In this document: positions 28,833 through 38,165 of the stretch, one piece after another
Layout of the letters: each line of letters starts with the position of its first letter
Position numbering within the stretch: the stretch's first letter is position 1
Assembly: GCF_051903075.1 (NCBI RefSeq)
Contig: NZ_CP182422.1
Location: forward strand, 7,053,763 to 7,117,762
Source of the DNA: Embleya sp051903075
GTDB taxonomy: Bacteria; Actinomycetota; Actinomycetes; Streptomycetales; Streptomycetaceae
Reading direction: 5' to 3'
Length of the DNA: 64,000 bases
The notes under the pieces: generated by a model
What the model was told of the DNA's origin: nothing
The model's database searches: none
Seen by the model: the letters and a program-made list of their open reading frames with translations, nothing else
Program-made: the position numbers and the translations under genes

Positions 28833-30059
28833 GTGATTTTCGCCGTTCGATCTCCGGAAGGCGCGGGGCCGGGCGGGGACCCAGCCGGTGTCAGCGTCCA
28901 GCCTGTCGTGACGGACGAAGGCGGACGACCGGCGAAGACGAGTTCCGAAGACGAGGTGTGGCGGCGGCGTGCCGAGAACTACCCGGCCGCCCTGTACGAA
29001 CTTGCCACCGGGCGACGGGACCATGGCGTCCCGCACGAGATTCTCGATCCCATGCTCCTGCTGTGCACACACCATCCTTCGGAAGCCGGCGTTGCCCTGG
29101 TGGCGCGCCTGGTCGACGATCTCGCCGAAGACGGCGACCCCGGGGACGCGCCGGATTTCCTGGTCCGCCGCATGGCACGGCAACTCGCCCAGGCTCGCGG
29201 TCTGACCCCGCGCGCGCTGATGACGCTCTTCGGCGAACCGCCCCTCGAGCTCGGCCTGGCTGCCGAGTTCCGGGCCTGCCTGCTCCAGGAGCTCACGCGT
29301 ATCTCCCGCATCGTGCCGTCGGGCGGCCCGCACGACATTTGGAATGCGGCGTGGGCCTACCACGCCCGACTGGTCGAGCTCGGCCATCCACTGGCGTGGC
29401 TGCCCCTGGAGTCCTACCCCTTCGAGCACAGGCTCCGCCGGCTCGACGGTTCCGGTGGGACCATCGGCATGGTCGATGGAGTGGACGCCGAACGAAACCC
29501 GCCCGTTCCGCCCACACCGTCCGGCGGCGCGGCGGGCCGTACGGCGCGCGAGCCGATCAACCCCGCACGAACGGAGGCCGCCTTGGCCCCGATCCTCGCC
29601 ATCAGGCAGAAAGAGGTCCGCTTCTTCACGGTGGCCGCCCCGCTCGACCAACGCGACTTCAACGGCGCCCTGCTGTCCGCGCTCCCTGCGGATTGTCTCG
29701 TCGGCACGACGCCCGACACGGTGCACACCCTGCACATCACCGGCGACCACGTGCTGGGCGACCTGTACATCGCCGCAGACGCAGGAACCGCGTTCGGCAC
29801 CCGCGGGCTCCGCCCGGGCCAACTCGGCGCCTACGGCAGACTCAACGCCTGGCGCGGCCTGTACGCCTTGATGGGACTGACCGACGACGTGCCGTTCCCC
29901 GAGGCGATCCGGTACGCCGCCGAGTGCCGCTGGCTGCGGTTCATCGTCCGACCGCACGAGAACGAATGGTTCGCCGACGACGCCATGGACCTCGGATTCG
30001 TGGTCCTGGATGCCGACCACACAGGCATCGCGATCCTGGCGACCAGCGAAGTGGACTGA
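28833..30059 (+). CDS. Hypothetical protein, DUF6183-like
   Basis: The 408-aa cytosolic protein shows clear coding character. The helical N-terminal half has WRRRAENYPAALYELATG. The C-terminal half has LGAYGRLNAWRGLYALMGL and ends GIAILATSEVD, which I associate with Streptomyces proteins of the DUF6183 family. No transmembrane helix or catalytic motif is visible. The GTG start has AAGGGG some distance upstream. Function is unknown, and it has no obvious operon partner. Confidence 0.8.
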   Translation: MIFAVRSPEGAGPGGDPAGVSVQPVVTDEGGRPAKTSSEDEVWRRRAENYPAALYELATGRRDHGVPHEILDPMLLLCTHHPSEAGVALVARLVDDLAEDGDPGDAPDFLVRRMARQLAQARGLTPRALMTLFGEPPLELGLAAEFRACLLQELTRISRIVPSGGPHDIWNAAWAYHARLVELGHPLAWLPLESYPFEHRLRRLDGSGGTIGMVDGVDAERNPPVPPTPSGGAAGRTAREPINPARTEAALAPILAIRQKEVRFFTVAAPLDQRDFNGALLSALPADCLVGTTPDTVHTLHITGDHVLGDLYIAADAGTAFGTRGLRPGQLGAYGRLNAWRGLYALMGLTDDVPFPEAIRYAAECRWLRFIVRPHENEWFADDAMDLGFVVLDADHTGIAILATSEVD

Positions 30060-30779
30060 CCCGGCCCCGCGCACCCGGCGAAGATCGCCAACAGCATCCG
30101 AAATACGAAATATGCGTCACAGCCACTTCCCATCAGCGTCGTGGGGATGCGCATTCCTGTGTCGGCCGGCTCGAGGGCGGAGTGTGCTTGCGCTCATCAG
30201 CGCGAAGTCGTCTCCGCCGCCGGTGCCTTGGATCCCGGACGGCTCCCGCACCCCGCCACCGTCCGCTGCCGCCGCGCAAGCGGCGTCACCCATGTCCCCG
30301 TCTCAGGGCCGTGCCCTGACACGCCGGTTGGTGGTGCGCCGTCTTCTCGCTCTGGACGAGGCCGGGTCTTTGGAGACGGTCCACACATGCGGATCGCCGC
30401 CGGCGATGAGAAAGCCCAGCGGGCGTGCGGGCCGGCGGTGAGCAGCAGCAGCCAGAGTCGGGCAGGTCACTCGGTACGGCCCGCGTGGCGGTGGCCGCAG
30501 CGGCGGCCGGCTTCACGCACACGGCCCGCGTCACGCCGCGGGCGCCCGGATCGCCCGGATCGCCCGGGGGATCCACGACACGGAGCACGGCGTCTCGATC
30601 ATGGTCCTCCACGCGGAGGCCACCGGGCCGGCCCACGCCGACCCGCACCGAGCCGCCCGGCGCCCCTTGCTCTCAGCGTTCTCTCAGGCGTGATCCGCGA
30701 TGGTTTCGGGGACAGAGCACCGGTGCGTCGATACGTGGTCGAAACGACGTCGGATCGGCGACATATGAGAGGGAGCACT
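30060..30779. other. Long intergenic region upstream of the DedA gene
   Basis: No supported gene. A plus-strand frame ending in a stop near 30690 (…ARGIHDTEHGVSIMVLH…) could be the tail of a lost gene. The sequence just before the DedA ATG must hold the operon promoter. Confidence 0.45.
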
Positions 30780-31460
30780 ATGGCGCCGTCGGCCGTGTCC
30801 GGCCTGGCCGTGAACGTCCTGGACGCGAGTTCGTTGTTGTCCGCGTTCGGGGCGATCGGAATCGCCGTGGTGTTGTTCGCGGAGACCGGTCTGCTGATCG
30901 GCTTCTTCCTTCCCGGTGACTCGTTGCTGTTCACCGCCGGTCTGCTGTGTGTGTCGAGCTCCTCCGGGGTCCACCTGACGCTGTGGCAGGTCCTGCTCGC
31001 CGCCGTGGCCGGCGCCCTGATCGGCGCGCAGGTCGGGTACGTCCTGGGTCGCCGCGGCGGACGCGCGCTGCTCGCCCGGTACAGGAACAAGCGCCTGCAC
31101 GAGGGTGTGCAGCGAGCCGAGGAACTGCTGGCCCGATACGGACACGCCAAGGCGGTGGTGTTGGCCCGCTTCGTACCGATCGTGCGTACCGTGCTGAACC
31201 CGCTCGCCGGCGTGCTGGAGATGCCGGTGCGCACCTTCACGCTGTGGCAGACCCTCGGCGGGGCGGTCTGGGCGATCGGACTGGTCATGGCGGGCTACGG
31301 CCTGGGTTCGTCGGTGCCCAACGTGGATACCTACCTGCTGCCGATCGTCGCGCTGGTGGTCCTGGTATCGCTGACTCCCATCGCCCTCGAAATACTCAAG
31401 GCGCGACGGCGGAAGCCGAACACCGTACCTCGGCACGCCGGGCATCGGGAGGAATCATGA
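30780..31460 (+). CDS. DedA-family membrane protein
   Basis: The 226-aa protein has the DedA/VTT (SNARE-associated) pattern: FAETGLLIGFFLPGDSLLF near the N-terminus, a G-rich GYVLGRRGG turn, and FVPIVRTVLNPLAG with the conserved acidic/Arg membrane motif, plus several further helices. DedA proteins are thought to move lipid carriers such as undecaprenyl phosphate across the membrane. GGGAG precedes the ATG, and a second ATG 15 bases upstream is in frame. The TGA overlaps the PAP2 gene ATG, and pairing a DedA protein with a PAP2 phosphatase fits lipid-carrier recycling. Confidence 0.93.
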   Translation: MAPSAVSGLAVNVLDASSLLSAFGAIGIAVVLFAETGLLIGFFLPGDSLLFTAGLLCVSSSSGVHLTLWQVLLAAVAGALIGAQVGYVLGRRGGRALLARYRNKRLHEGVQRAEELLARYGHAKAVVLARFVPIVRTVLNPLAGVLEMPVRTFTLWQTLGGAVWAIGLVMAGYGLGSSVPNVDTYLLPIVALVVLVSLTPIALEILKARRRKPNTVPRHAGHREES

Positions 31461-32068
31461 CCGAGTCGGCCCTCTCCGGCTCGTCCGTCGACGGCGGGCT
31501 GTACACGCGGGTGACCGAATGGGCCCGGCAGGCGCCGGATTTCGTCAACCGGGTGATCGACGACTGGACCGCGTACGGCCTGGTCGTCTTCGTGGCGCTG
31601 ATGGTGCTCGCGTGGTGGTCGGCGCGCGGGCAGGACACGGTACGGATGGCGCGGGCGCTGTGCGCGCCGCTGGTGGTGTCCCTGGTGTACGCGCTGGACA
31701 CCGGGCTCAAGAGTCTGGTGCGGGAGCAGCGGCCCTGTCAGACCATGGCGAACTCGTTCACCGTCGAGAGCTGTCCGGCTTCCGGCGACTGGTCGTTCCC
31801 GAGCAACCATGCGGTGATCGCGGCCGCGGCGGCGACCGTGATCTGGCTGCTGAACCGTGTCCTGGGCATTCTCGCGGCGGTCGCGGCACTGGCGATGGCG
31901 GCGTCCCGGGTGTGGGTGGGAGTGCACTATCCACACGACGTGCTCGTCGGTCTCCTGGTCGGGGTGCTGTTCGCGTGGCCGCTGACCCTGGCAGCGGGTC
32001 GGGCCGCGCCCTTGGTGGAGCGAATGCGGGACTCGCGGATGCGTCCGTGGGTCGCCGCCGGGCGATGA
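31457..32068 (+). CDS. PAP2-family phosphatase
   Basis: The 203-aa membrane protein has all three phosphatase motifs: KSLVREQRP, PSNH, and SRVWVGVHYPHD with the catalytic His and Asp. Such enzymes remove phosphate from lipid phosphates such as undecaprenyl diphosphate or phosphatidic acid at the outer membrane face. ATGA overlaps join it to the DedA gene before and the histidine kinase gene after, so the three are translated as a unit. Confidence 0.94.
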   Translation: MTESALSGSSVDGGLYTRVTEWARQAPDFVNRVIDDWTAYGLVVFVALMVLAWWSARGQDTVRMARALCAPLVVSLVYALDTGLKSLVREQRPCQTMANSFTVESCPASGDWSFPSNHAVIAAAAATVIWLLNRVLGILAAVAALAMAASRVWVGVHYPHDVLVGLLVGVLFAWPLTLAAGRAAPLVERMRDSRMRPWVAAGR

Positions 32069-33498
32069 TCGGGCGTGGCCGCACCGTGCCGGCGGGCCGG
32101 TGGGCGCAGGTACGTGGGTGGTACCGGCGGCACGCGGGCGTGCGCACCCGGTCGGCGCTGGCCGCCGCCGTGGTGGTGGCGTTGGTCCTGGCCGTGGCGA
32201 TCGCCGCGTTCGTCCTGCTCTACCGGCGGTCCTTGGAACGCACGATCGACGCCGACGCGAGCCGGCAGGCCCGGACGGTCGCCGCCGACCTGGCCCGCAC
32301 CGGCATACCGGAAGGCGAGTTCCCCACCGAGCGAGGTGGGTCGGCTCTGGTCCAGGTGCTGCGTCCGGACGGCACGGTGCTCGCGTGGTCGGGCACGCTG
32401 AGGGGACGGCTGCCGATGTCGGCCGCCCGGCCGGCGGCGGGCCGGCTTCTGAACGAGGGCCGGCGCGGGATCATCGGCCACGAGGACCGATACCGGGTGG
32501 CCGCGTTCGGCGTGGGCCTGACGGACGGGACGTACACCGTGGTGGTCGGCGAGTCCCTGGAGCCGATCCGGGACAGTGTCGAGGACGCCGCCGCGCTGTT
32601 GATCGTCGGGTATCCGGTGCTCGTGGTCGTGGTCGCCGGCGCCACGTACGCCTTCGTGGGGCGATCGCTCGGACCGGTGGAGGCGATCCGGCGCAAGGTG
32701 GCCGGCATCGGCGCGGCCCGACTCGGCGATCGGGTCCCGGTGCCCGAGGCGCGGGACGAGGTGGCCCGGCTGGCCGAGACGATGAACGAGATGCTCGACC
32801 GCTTGGAGAAGCAGGTCGACGCGCGGCGCCGGTTCGTCGCGGACGCCGGGCACGAGTTGCGCAGCCCGCTGACCACGCTGCGCACGGGCCTGGAGGTGCT
32901 GGGCACGCACCCGCTCACGGATCGGGACACGGCCATGGTCGAACTGTTGACCGCGGAGACCTCGCGCCTGGAGCGCCTGGTCGACGACTTGATCCTGCTC
33001 GCCCGCGCCGATGAGCGCGAACTGCGACCGCGCTTCGCCGACGTGGATCTGGACGACCTGCTCGATGCCGAGCGACACCGGCTCGCCGCCCAGCATCCCG
33101 GCCTGGCCGTGACCGCAGCGATCACTCCGGTACGGATGCGCGGCGACGCCCATCGACTCGGCCGAGTACTGCGCAACCTCGCCGACAACGCCGCCACGCA
33201 CGCCGAGCGGAGCGTGAGGTTCACCCTGCGCGAAGTCGACGGCAACGCGATCGTCGAGGTGGTCGACGACGGGCCCGGCATCCCGGTCGAGGAGCGGGAG
33301 CGGGTGTTCGAGCGGTTCGTCCGACTGGACGAGAGCCGGCGCCGCGATTCGGGCGGTACCGGACTGGGGTTGGCGATCACCCGTGAGGTGGTCACCGCGC
33401 ATGGGGGAACGGTGGAGGTGCTCGCCTCGGCGCGGGGTGGGGCGCTGTTCCGGGTGGTCCTGCCGGTGGATGCGGGTGACGAGGCCACCGACCGCTGA
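32065..33498 (+). CDS. Sensor histidine kinase, HisKA type
   Basis: The 477-aa protein has an N-terminal transmembrane helix (about 35-55), an extracytoplasmic sensor region to about 170, a second helix and a HAMP domain. A HisKA domain with FVADAGHELRSPLTTL and a HATPase_c domain with VVDDGPGIP and GGTGLGLAITREVV complete it. It overlaps the PAP2 gene by four bases. The likely partner is the PhoB-type regulator 600 bp downstream on the same strand. Coupling to DedA and PAP2 suggests a cell-envelope signal, which is inference. Confidence 0.95.
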   Translation: MIGRGRTVPAGRWAQVRGWYRRHAGVRTRSALAAAVVVALVLAVAIAAFVLLYRRSLERTIDADASRQARTVAADLARTGIPEGEFPTERGGSALVQVLRPDGTVLAWSGTLRGRLPMSAARPAAGRLLNEGRRGIIGHEDRYRVAAFGVGLTDGTYTVVVGESLEPIRDSVEDAAALLIVGYPVLVVVVAGATYAFVGRSLGPVEAIRRKVAGIGAARLGDRVPVPEARDEVARLAETMNEMLDRLEKQVDARRRFVADAGHELRSPLTTLRTGLEVLGTHPLTDRDTAMVELLTAETSRLERLVDDLILLARADERELRPRFADVDLDDLLDAERHRLAAQHPGLAVTAAITPVRMRGDAHRLGRVLRNLADNAATHAERSVRFTLREVDGNAIVEVVDDGPGIPVEERERVFERFVRLDESRRRDSGGTGLGLAITREVVTAHGGTVEVLASARGGALFRVVLPVDAGDEATDR

Positions 33499-33612
33499 TT
33501 CGCCGAGGGTGGGCGACAGTCGATGCGGGCCGGGCTCGCGAAATGTGCGCCGCGCCCTGAATCCGCGGAGCCTTTGGGAGCCTGCGGAGCCTTTGGCGAG
33601 TCCGGCTTCGAA

Positions 33613-33834
33613 TCAGCAGGGGTTCATCGGCGTGGGGTGCGCATCGTGCGTGTGCCGAAGCTTGTCGACCAAGTTGTCCGCGTGTTCGGCGGCCACGTGC
33701 AGCGCTTGCGGTGCTTGCACAGCGTCGGCCGTGCTGTCGCGGGGGCGCGAATTCGGCTCCTGAGCCGCAATCGGCGGCAGCATCAAAATGGCCACCACAG
33801 CCGCGGCCAGAACCGCCGGCGCGATGAGTCGCAT
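33613..33834 (-). CDS. Small secreted peptide
   Basis: The 73-aa protein has GGAGG five bases before its ATG. A signal peptide (MRLIAPAVLAAAVVAILMLP, then AAQ) is followed by a short hydrophilic mature part containing HVAAEHADNLVDKLRHTH. It lies antisense between the histidine kinase and response-regulator genes. No family is recognised. Confidence 0.62.
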   Translation of the reverse strand: MRLIAPAVLAAAVVAILMLPPIAAQEPNSRPRDSTADAVQAPQALHVAAEHADNLVDKLRHTHDAHPTPMNPC

Positions 33835-34103
33835 CTGCCCTCCACGCCGAGCACGCGGCGAACTCGAACGGGTGATCACTGCCTTTTCTCTCTCCGACGT
33901 CACACAACCGCGGCCCGGTCCGGCCACCCTCACCGGCAGCCAACCACCCGGCGGCTGAGAAGATGCTGAGAAGGCAAACGCCCCGGGACGACACGGACGC
34001 ACGCACCGTTGCCCTGTCTCAGCGTCTTCTTGGGTTCGAGATGATGTGCTCGCTGCACGGTCGGCGGTCCCGGCGGCCGGTGCGCGGGCGGCGGAGGTAT
34101 CGG

Positions 34104-34823
34104 GTGCGGGTGCTGTTGGTGGAAGACGAGGTGCGGTTGGCGGAGACCGTGCGGCTGGGGCTGGTCGACGCGGGCTTCAACGTCGAGGTGGTCCACACGG
34201 GGACGGACGGCCTGTGGGCCGCGACCGAGAACACCTACGACGTGATCGTGCTCGACATCATGCTGCCGGGCATGAGCGGCTACCGGGTGTGTGAACGGCT
34301 GCGCGCGGCGGACGTGTGGACCCCGGTACTGATGCTGACCGCGAAGGACGGCGAATACGACCAGGCGGACGCGTTCGACCTGGGGGCGGACGACTACCTC
34401 ACCAAGCCGTTCAGCTTCGTGGTCCTCATCGCGCGCCTGCGCGCGCTGGTGCGCCGGGGAGCGCCGGTGCGACCGGCCGTGCTCGAAGTGGGCGGCCTGA
34501 CCCTGGACCCCGCGCGCCGCCGCGTCGAGTTCGAGGGCGAGGAGGCACAGCTGACCCCACGGGAGTTCGCGCTGCTGGAGTTCCTGATGCGTCGGGCCGG
34601 CGACGCGCTGTCGAAGACGGAGATCCTGGCGAACGTGTGGGACGCGCACTACGAGGGGCCCGCGAACGTGGTCGAGGTGTATGTCGGCTACCTCCGGCGC
34701 AAGATCGGCGGCGAAGGTCGCGACCCGGGCGCGGGTTCCGCCGGCGCGTCGGGCGCGCCCGGCCGGCGGCCCGTGATCGAGACGGTGCGCGGGGTCGGGT
34801 ACAGGCTGGTCGTTACCGATTGA
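34104..34823 (+). CDS. Response regulator, OmpR/PhoB family
   Basis: The 239-aa protein starts VRVLLVEDEVRLAETV at a GTG with GGAGG six bases upstream. Its receiver has the phospho-acceptor Asp in DVIVLDIMLPG and Lys in DDYLTKPF. The C-terminal winged helix has LTPREFALLEFLMRR and VEVYVGYLRRKIGG, and the protein ends VRGVGYRLVVTD. It is probably the partner of the kinase encoded just upstream. An insert between the winged-helix strands, rich in Gly/Ala (residues about 205-220), is longer than usual. Confidence 0.95.
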   Translation: MRVLLVEDEVRLAETVRLGLVDAGFNVEVVHTGTDGLWAATENTYDVIVLDIMLPGMSGYRVCERLRAADVWTPVLMLTAKDGEYDQADAFDLGADDYLTKPFSFVVLIARLRALVRRGAPVRPAVLEVGGLTLDPARRRVEFEGEEAQLTPREFALLEFLMRRAGDALSKTEILANVWDAHYEGPANVVEVYVGYLRRKIGGEGRDPGAGSAGASGAPGRRPVIETVRGVGYRLVVTD

Positions 34824-34829
34824 TTCGCG

Positions 34830-35045
34830 GTGGCGGCCACGATCGTCCAGGGACAGGCCGATGCCCTGGCCGGTGCCGCTGGTGCTCCGGTCGAACAGGC
34901 CGGCCGGATCGAGGGTGGGCGTTCCCTCGCCGCGGATGTCGACGGCCACCGCGGCGCCGAGTTCGCGCAGCGTGACGCGTACCGTGCCGCTTCCGTACTC
35001 TCGCACGTTGTCCAGGAGGACGTCGAGGATCTGCTCGGTTGCGCG
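34830..35045 (-). pseudogene. Histidine kinase C-terminal fragment
   Basis: EQILDVLLDNVREYGSG, VRVTLRELGAAVAVDIRGEG and GTGQGIGLSL match the N, G1 and G2 boxes of a HATPase_c domain. There is no HisKA domain or membrane part, and the frame runs without a stop into the end of the convergent regulator gene. It is a truncated relic. Confidence 0.55.
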
Positions 35046-35499
35046 CGCCCCTGGCCTGCACCCTCAGCGAGCACTCGCACGTTCACCGCACGGGTCGGAT
35101 GTCGCACCCCGAGGAGGACCCCCGTTCCGGTGGCCGGGCCGCCGGTGTTCCGCACGCCCGGAACACGCCCCGGGTTCACCCCGGCGACACGGGGAAGTGG
35201 TCGACCCGGGAGCCGGCCGAGGGCGCCGGCGGTCGGCTCGCGGCGACAGGCACGGCCTCGACCGTGTTCACCCGGCTGATCCCGGTCCCGGTGCCGTCGA
35301 CCATGGCGGGACAGCGCGATGGCGAAGGCGCGCCGCCGTGAAGCGCGCCGGGTACATGGTGGCGCGATCGTCCTCGTGGCGGGGCGTCCGGACCGGATCG
35401 CCGCCGCACGCTATCGGGTTGGTACGGATGGTCTGTCAGCCGCGGGCGTGGGTCTGTGCGAGGACGCTCGGCAGCGTTGTCCACTCGGCGGTGACGATG
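35046..35499. other. Decayed or intergenic DNA
   Basis: No intact gene recognised between the kinase relic and the nitrilase relic. Confidence 0.45.
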
Positions 35500-36063
35500 C
35501 TTGCGTGGGATTCGGCGAGCAGTGCGGTACGCGCGTCGGCTTGGCGGGCGGTCGGGTGGGTTCGGCCGATCGCGGACCGCAAGACCCACCTGTACGGGTC
35601 CGCAGGCGCCACAACTACTCCTTCGGGTAGGACCTGCCGCCCGTCGTCAGCCTCAATGGCATCGTGGCGGGCGTCCTCAACTGCCACGAGTGCGAGTTCC
35701 CACCCCTGTACCAGTTCCTGGCCGAACAGGGCGCGCAGGTCGTGATCGGGCAGGCCGCCGCCAACGGGCACTTCCGCCTGGCCGACGGCACCATGAGCCA
35801 GGTCCCCTACCAGGACGCCACCCGCCCCGTCATCCCCGCCATGGCCTGCATGTGGCGCCTGTTCATCGCGTACGCCAATCGCCGCGGTTGGGAACAGGTC
35901 CCCGCCGGCGCCTGGCGGTACCAGGGCACCTCCGGCATCTGGGCCCCCGACGGCGAACCCTTTGTCGCAGCCACTGCCGAAGATCGCCGGCACGACTGCC
36001 TGTTCATCGCCGACCGTCTTCCGGCCGCCGTCCCGCCCTTCAGTCCGGAAGGCCACCACCCCA
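35500..36063 (+). pseudogene. Carbon-nitrogen hydrolase (nitrilase superfamily) relic
   Basis: The first piece reads VRPIADRKTHLYGSAGATTT (with the Lys expected in the catalytic triad). After a stop and frameshift near 35625 the homology resumes as PVVSLNGIVAGVLNCHECEF, which supplies the catalytic Cys, and continues to VPPFSPEGHHP. The N-terminal part with the catalytic Glu is absent. The 3' end abuts a second relic on the other strand at about 36064, a likely deletion junction. Confidence 0.65.
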
Positions 36064-36838
36064 TCGACAGACCTGATACGCCGCGGGAAGCGCGCCGGCG
36101 GCGAGGAACATCGCCACGACGGCGCGCCGTCCCGATCCCGACACCAAAGCCAGGGCGATCAGGAACACCAGTGCGGTCGCGACCAGTTCGGGCCGGATCA
36201 GGAAGCCGAGCCCGAACACCGCCGCTACGCCGAGGCGATGTCGGGTCGTCCACGCCCGGGGATCGCCTGCGATCAGCAACCGCCACGACAGGCCGATCCA
36301 GGCGACGAGCAGGCCGGTTTCGAGTCCGGACGTGGCGAAGTCCCAGGCCGGGGGCAGTGCGACCAGGACGAGGGCGCCGGCGGGGACGAGGATCCGGCCG
36401 GTCTCCGCGCGCAGTAGTCGACGGGTGCCCGACAGGGCGAGCCGCGACCCGGCGACCGACAGGGCCAGGCCCGCGTAGACGGCGACGCGGGCCGGATCGC
36501 CCGGGGCGAACGCGTCGAGCAGCACCAGCAGCCACTGACACAACGTGCCGGTCGACGTCTCCACGCGCTCGCCGGGGCTGTACACCGGACCGTTGCCGGC
36601 GAGGATCTGCCGGGCCGCGCGTACGTAGATCAGCCCGTCGTCGGTGATCCACCGCCGGTGCCACCCCATGCCGGCCAGGCCAGGATCAGCACCGGAAGGG
36701 CCATGGCGAGATGGTCGAGGACCTGTGTCCGGAGCGGATCCGATCACGGAAGTGCCGCTTGCCCAGGGCGGCTTCCGGCCCTGCGGCGGTGTCCGGAAGC
36801 GCGTCGGGCGCGAGTGTGGGCGTGGTGGTGCCGGTCAT
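36064..36838 (-). pseudogene. AftB-like membrane glycosyltransferase relic
   Basis: AAGGA precedes an ATG giving MTGTTTPTLAPD. Two frameshifts (near 36735 and 36665) are needed to pass through HLAMALPVLILAWPAWG into RRWITDDGLIYVRAARQILA and GPVYSPGERVETSTGTL. This is the N-terminal catalytic segment (DDG) of actinobacterial arabinofuranosyltransferase-like proteins. Homology ends in the middle of the membrane region, at about 230 aa, where such proteins normally exceed 450. It is a multiply broken gene. Confidence 0.62.
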
Positions 36839-36918
36839 GTCGTCCTTGCGTTCCGGTGCGGTCGGTGATCGTGTGTCCCGTTGCTCTTGTGGCTCTCCGC
36901 GCGGTTGTGCGGGCGCCG

Positions 36919-37959
36919 TCACGATCGAGGCTTCGGGGCGATCGAGAACGTGTGCGAACCGTTGATCCCGGCCGTTGGGTCTGCCGGCATGGTGTCGATG
37001 ATGTCGCGTTTGAGTACGGTTGATGTCCACACGACCGTCCCGATCGGGTGGTTCTCGTCGGGGTGGGTCAGCACTCCGCGTGAGCCGAGGAGGAGGCGAC
37101 TTGTGGGGTCGAGGACCAGTTCCGTGCGCACACCGCCGCGCGGGTCGGTACGGGCCGGCCCGATGCCGTGCCGCCCGCGTGCATCGACGGCGTCGTCGGT
37201 GCGTTCCACGCCCGTGAGCCGGGACGCGGCCTCGAACAGCGCGGTGGGCATGCCCGGGGGCAGGACACCCCGGGAGAGGACGCTCGCGATCTCGCGGAAC
37301 GCCTCCTGATCGATCTCTCCCGGCGTGTCCGCGTTGCGCTGCCGGATCGCCGCCGTCAGGGCGTCCGGAGTCGGGACCGATGCGGCCGGTTCGAGGTAGT
37401 TCCAGCGCAGCGGTGGATCGCTGACCGACAACCCGTGCAACCCTGCCCCGGGTTCGTCGATGAAGACGCGGCGCCCGTCCTGGGACACCCACTCCTTGCG
37501 GATGTGTGGCGGAATACGCCGTGGCGATGCATCGGAGTCGGGCCACGAAGAGGATTCGGACTCGGTATAGAGGACCTGCCCCGGGCGGGGAATCGTCGGC
37601 GCGGTGGCCGAGTCGGCCCGGATCGTGGGCGTGCGGCCCGGTCCGGACGCGCCGGAGCCGGGAGTGCCGAGGAGGGCAACGGCCGTCACGACCGCGAGGA
37701 CCGCGCCGGCCGCGCCGAGCGGAGCCACGAACCTGGGCACTCGGCGCCCGAGTGCGGGCCGTCGGGTGGTGGAGCGGGCGAGGTCCTCGGTGATCTCGCG
37801 CATCAGGTGCTCCTCGAGCAGTCTCCGCCGCTCGGAGGTGGGCCGTGCATCGTGTGCCGGCGCGGCTTCGATCGCATTGTCGCCGGGGTTGGTCACGTCG
37901 GTGGGTTCGGCGGCCTCGGCGCAGGAGGGTGTGCCGGGCGGGCGGGGCGGGTGCGTCAT
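36919..37959 (-). CDS. CU044_5270-like membrane protein, possible anti-sigma partner
   Basis: The 346-aa protein has an acidic cytosolic N-terminus, the segment LLEEHLMREITEDL, one transmembrane helix (about residues 75-95; APLGAAGAVLAVVTAVALLG) and a large extracytoplasmic domain that includes VSQDGRRVFIDEPGAG and ENHPIGTVVWTSTVL. This layout is that of CU044_5270 family proteins, which sit beside ECF sigma genes. A broken sigma gene lies directly upstream on the same strand. The gene itself looks intact. Confidence 0.8.
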   Translation of the reverse strand: MTHPPRPPGTPSCAEAAEPTDVTNPGDNAIEAAPAHDARPTSERRRLLEEHLMREITEDLARSTTRRPALGRRVPRFVAPLGAAGAVLAVVTAVALLGTPGSGASGPGRTPTIRADSATAPTIPRPGQVLYTESESSSWPDSDASPRRIPPHIRKEWVSQDGRRVFIDEPGAGLHGLSVSDPPLRWNYLEPAASVPTPDALTAAIRQRNADTPGEIDQEAFREIASVLSRGVLPPGMPTALFEAASRLTGVERTDDAVDARGRHGIGPARTDPRGGVRTELVLDPTSRLLLGSRGVLTHPDENHPIGTVVWTSTVLKRDIIDTMPADPTAGINGSHTFSIAPKPRS

Positions 37960-37989
37960 GGGGCCGACTCCCGGAGAATCGTACGGACG

Positions 37990-38165
37990 GAGGGGGTGAC
38001 GCGGTCGCCACGCCGGGTGGGTCGAAGGTGCCTCGCATCGCCCGCAGTTCCCCCTCGGCCGGCCCACGCGGTCGGGCCCGGGCACGGGAGAGGCGGGAGC
38101 GCACGGTGCCCACCGGCAGGTCGAGCGCCGATGCGATCCCGAACCGGCGGGCCGGTGACGACAGC
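37990..38165 (-). pseudogene. ECF sigma factor 3' remnant
   Basis: IASALDLPVGTVRSRLSRAR is the region-4 DNA-binding helix and end of an ECF sigma factor. Sequence upstream of the preceding GS residues has no sigma homology in any frame, so region 2 is lost. Its position directly before the CU044_5270-like gene is the usual arrangement, so the regulator of that gene appears to have been deleted. Confidence 0.6.
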
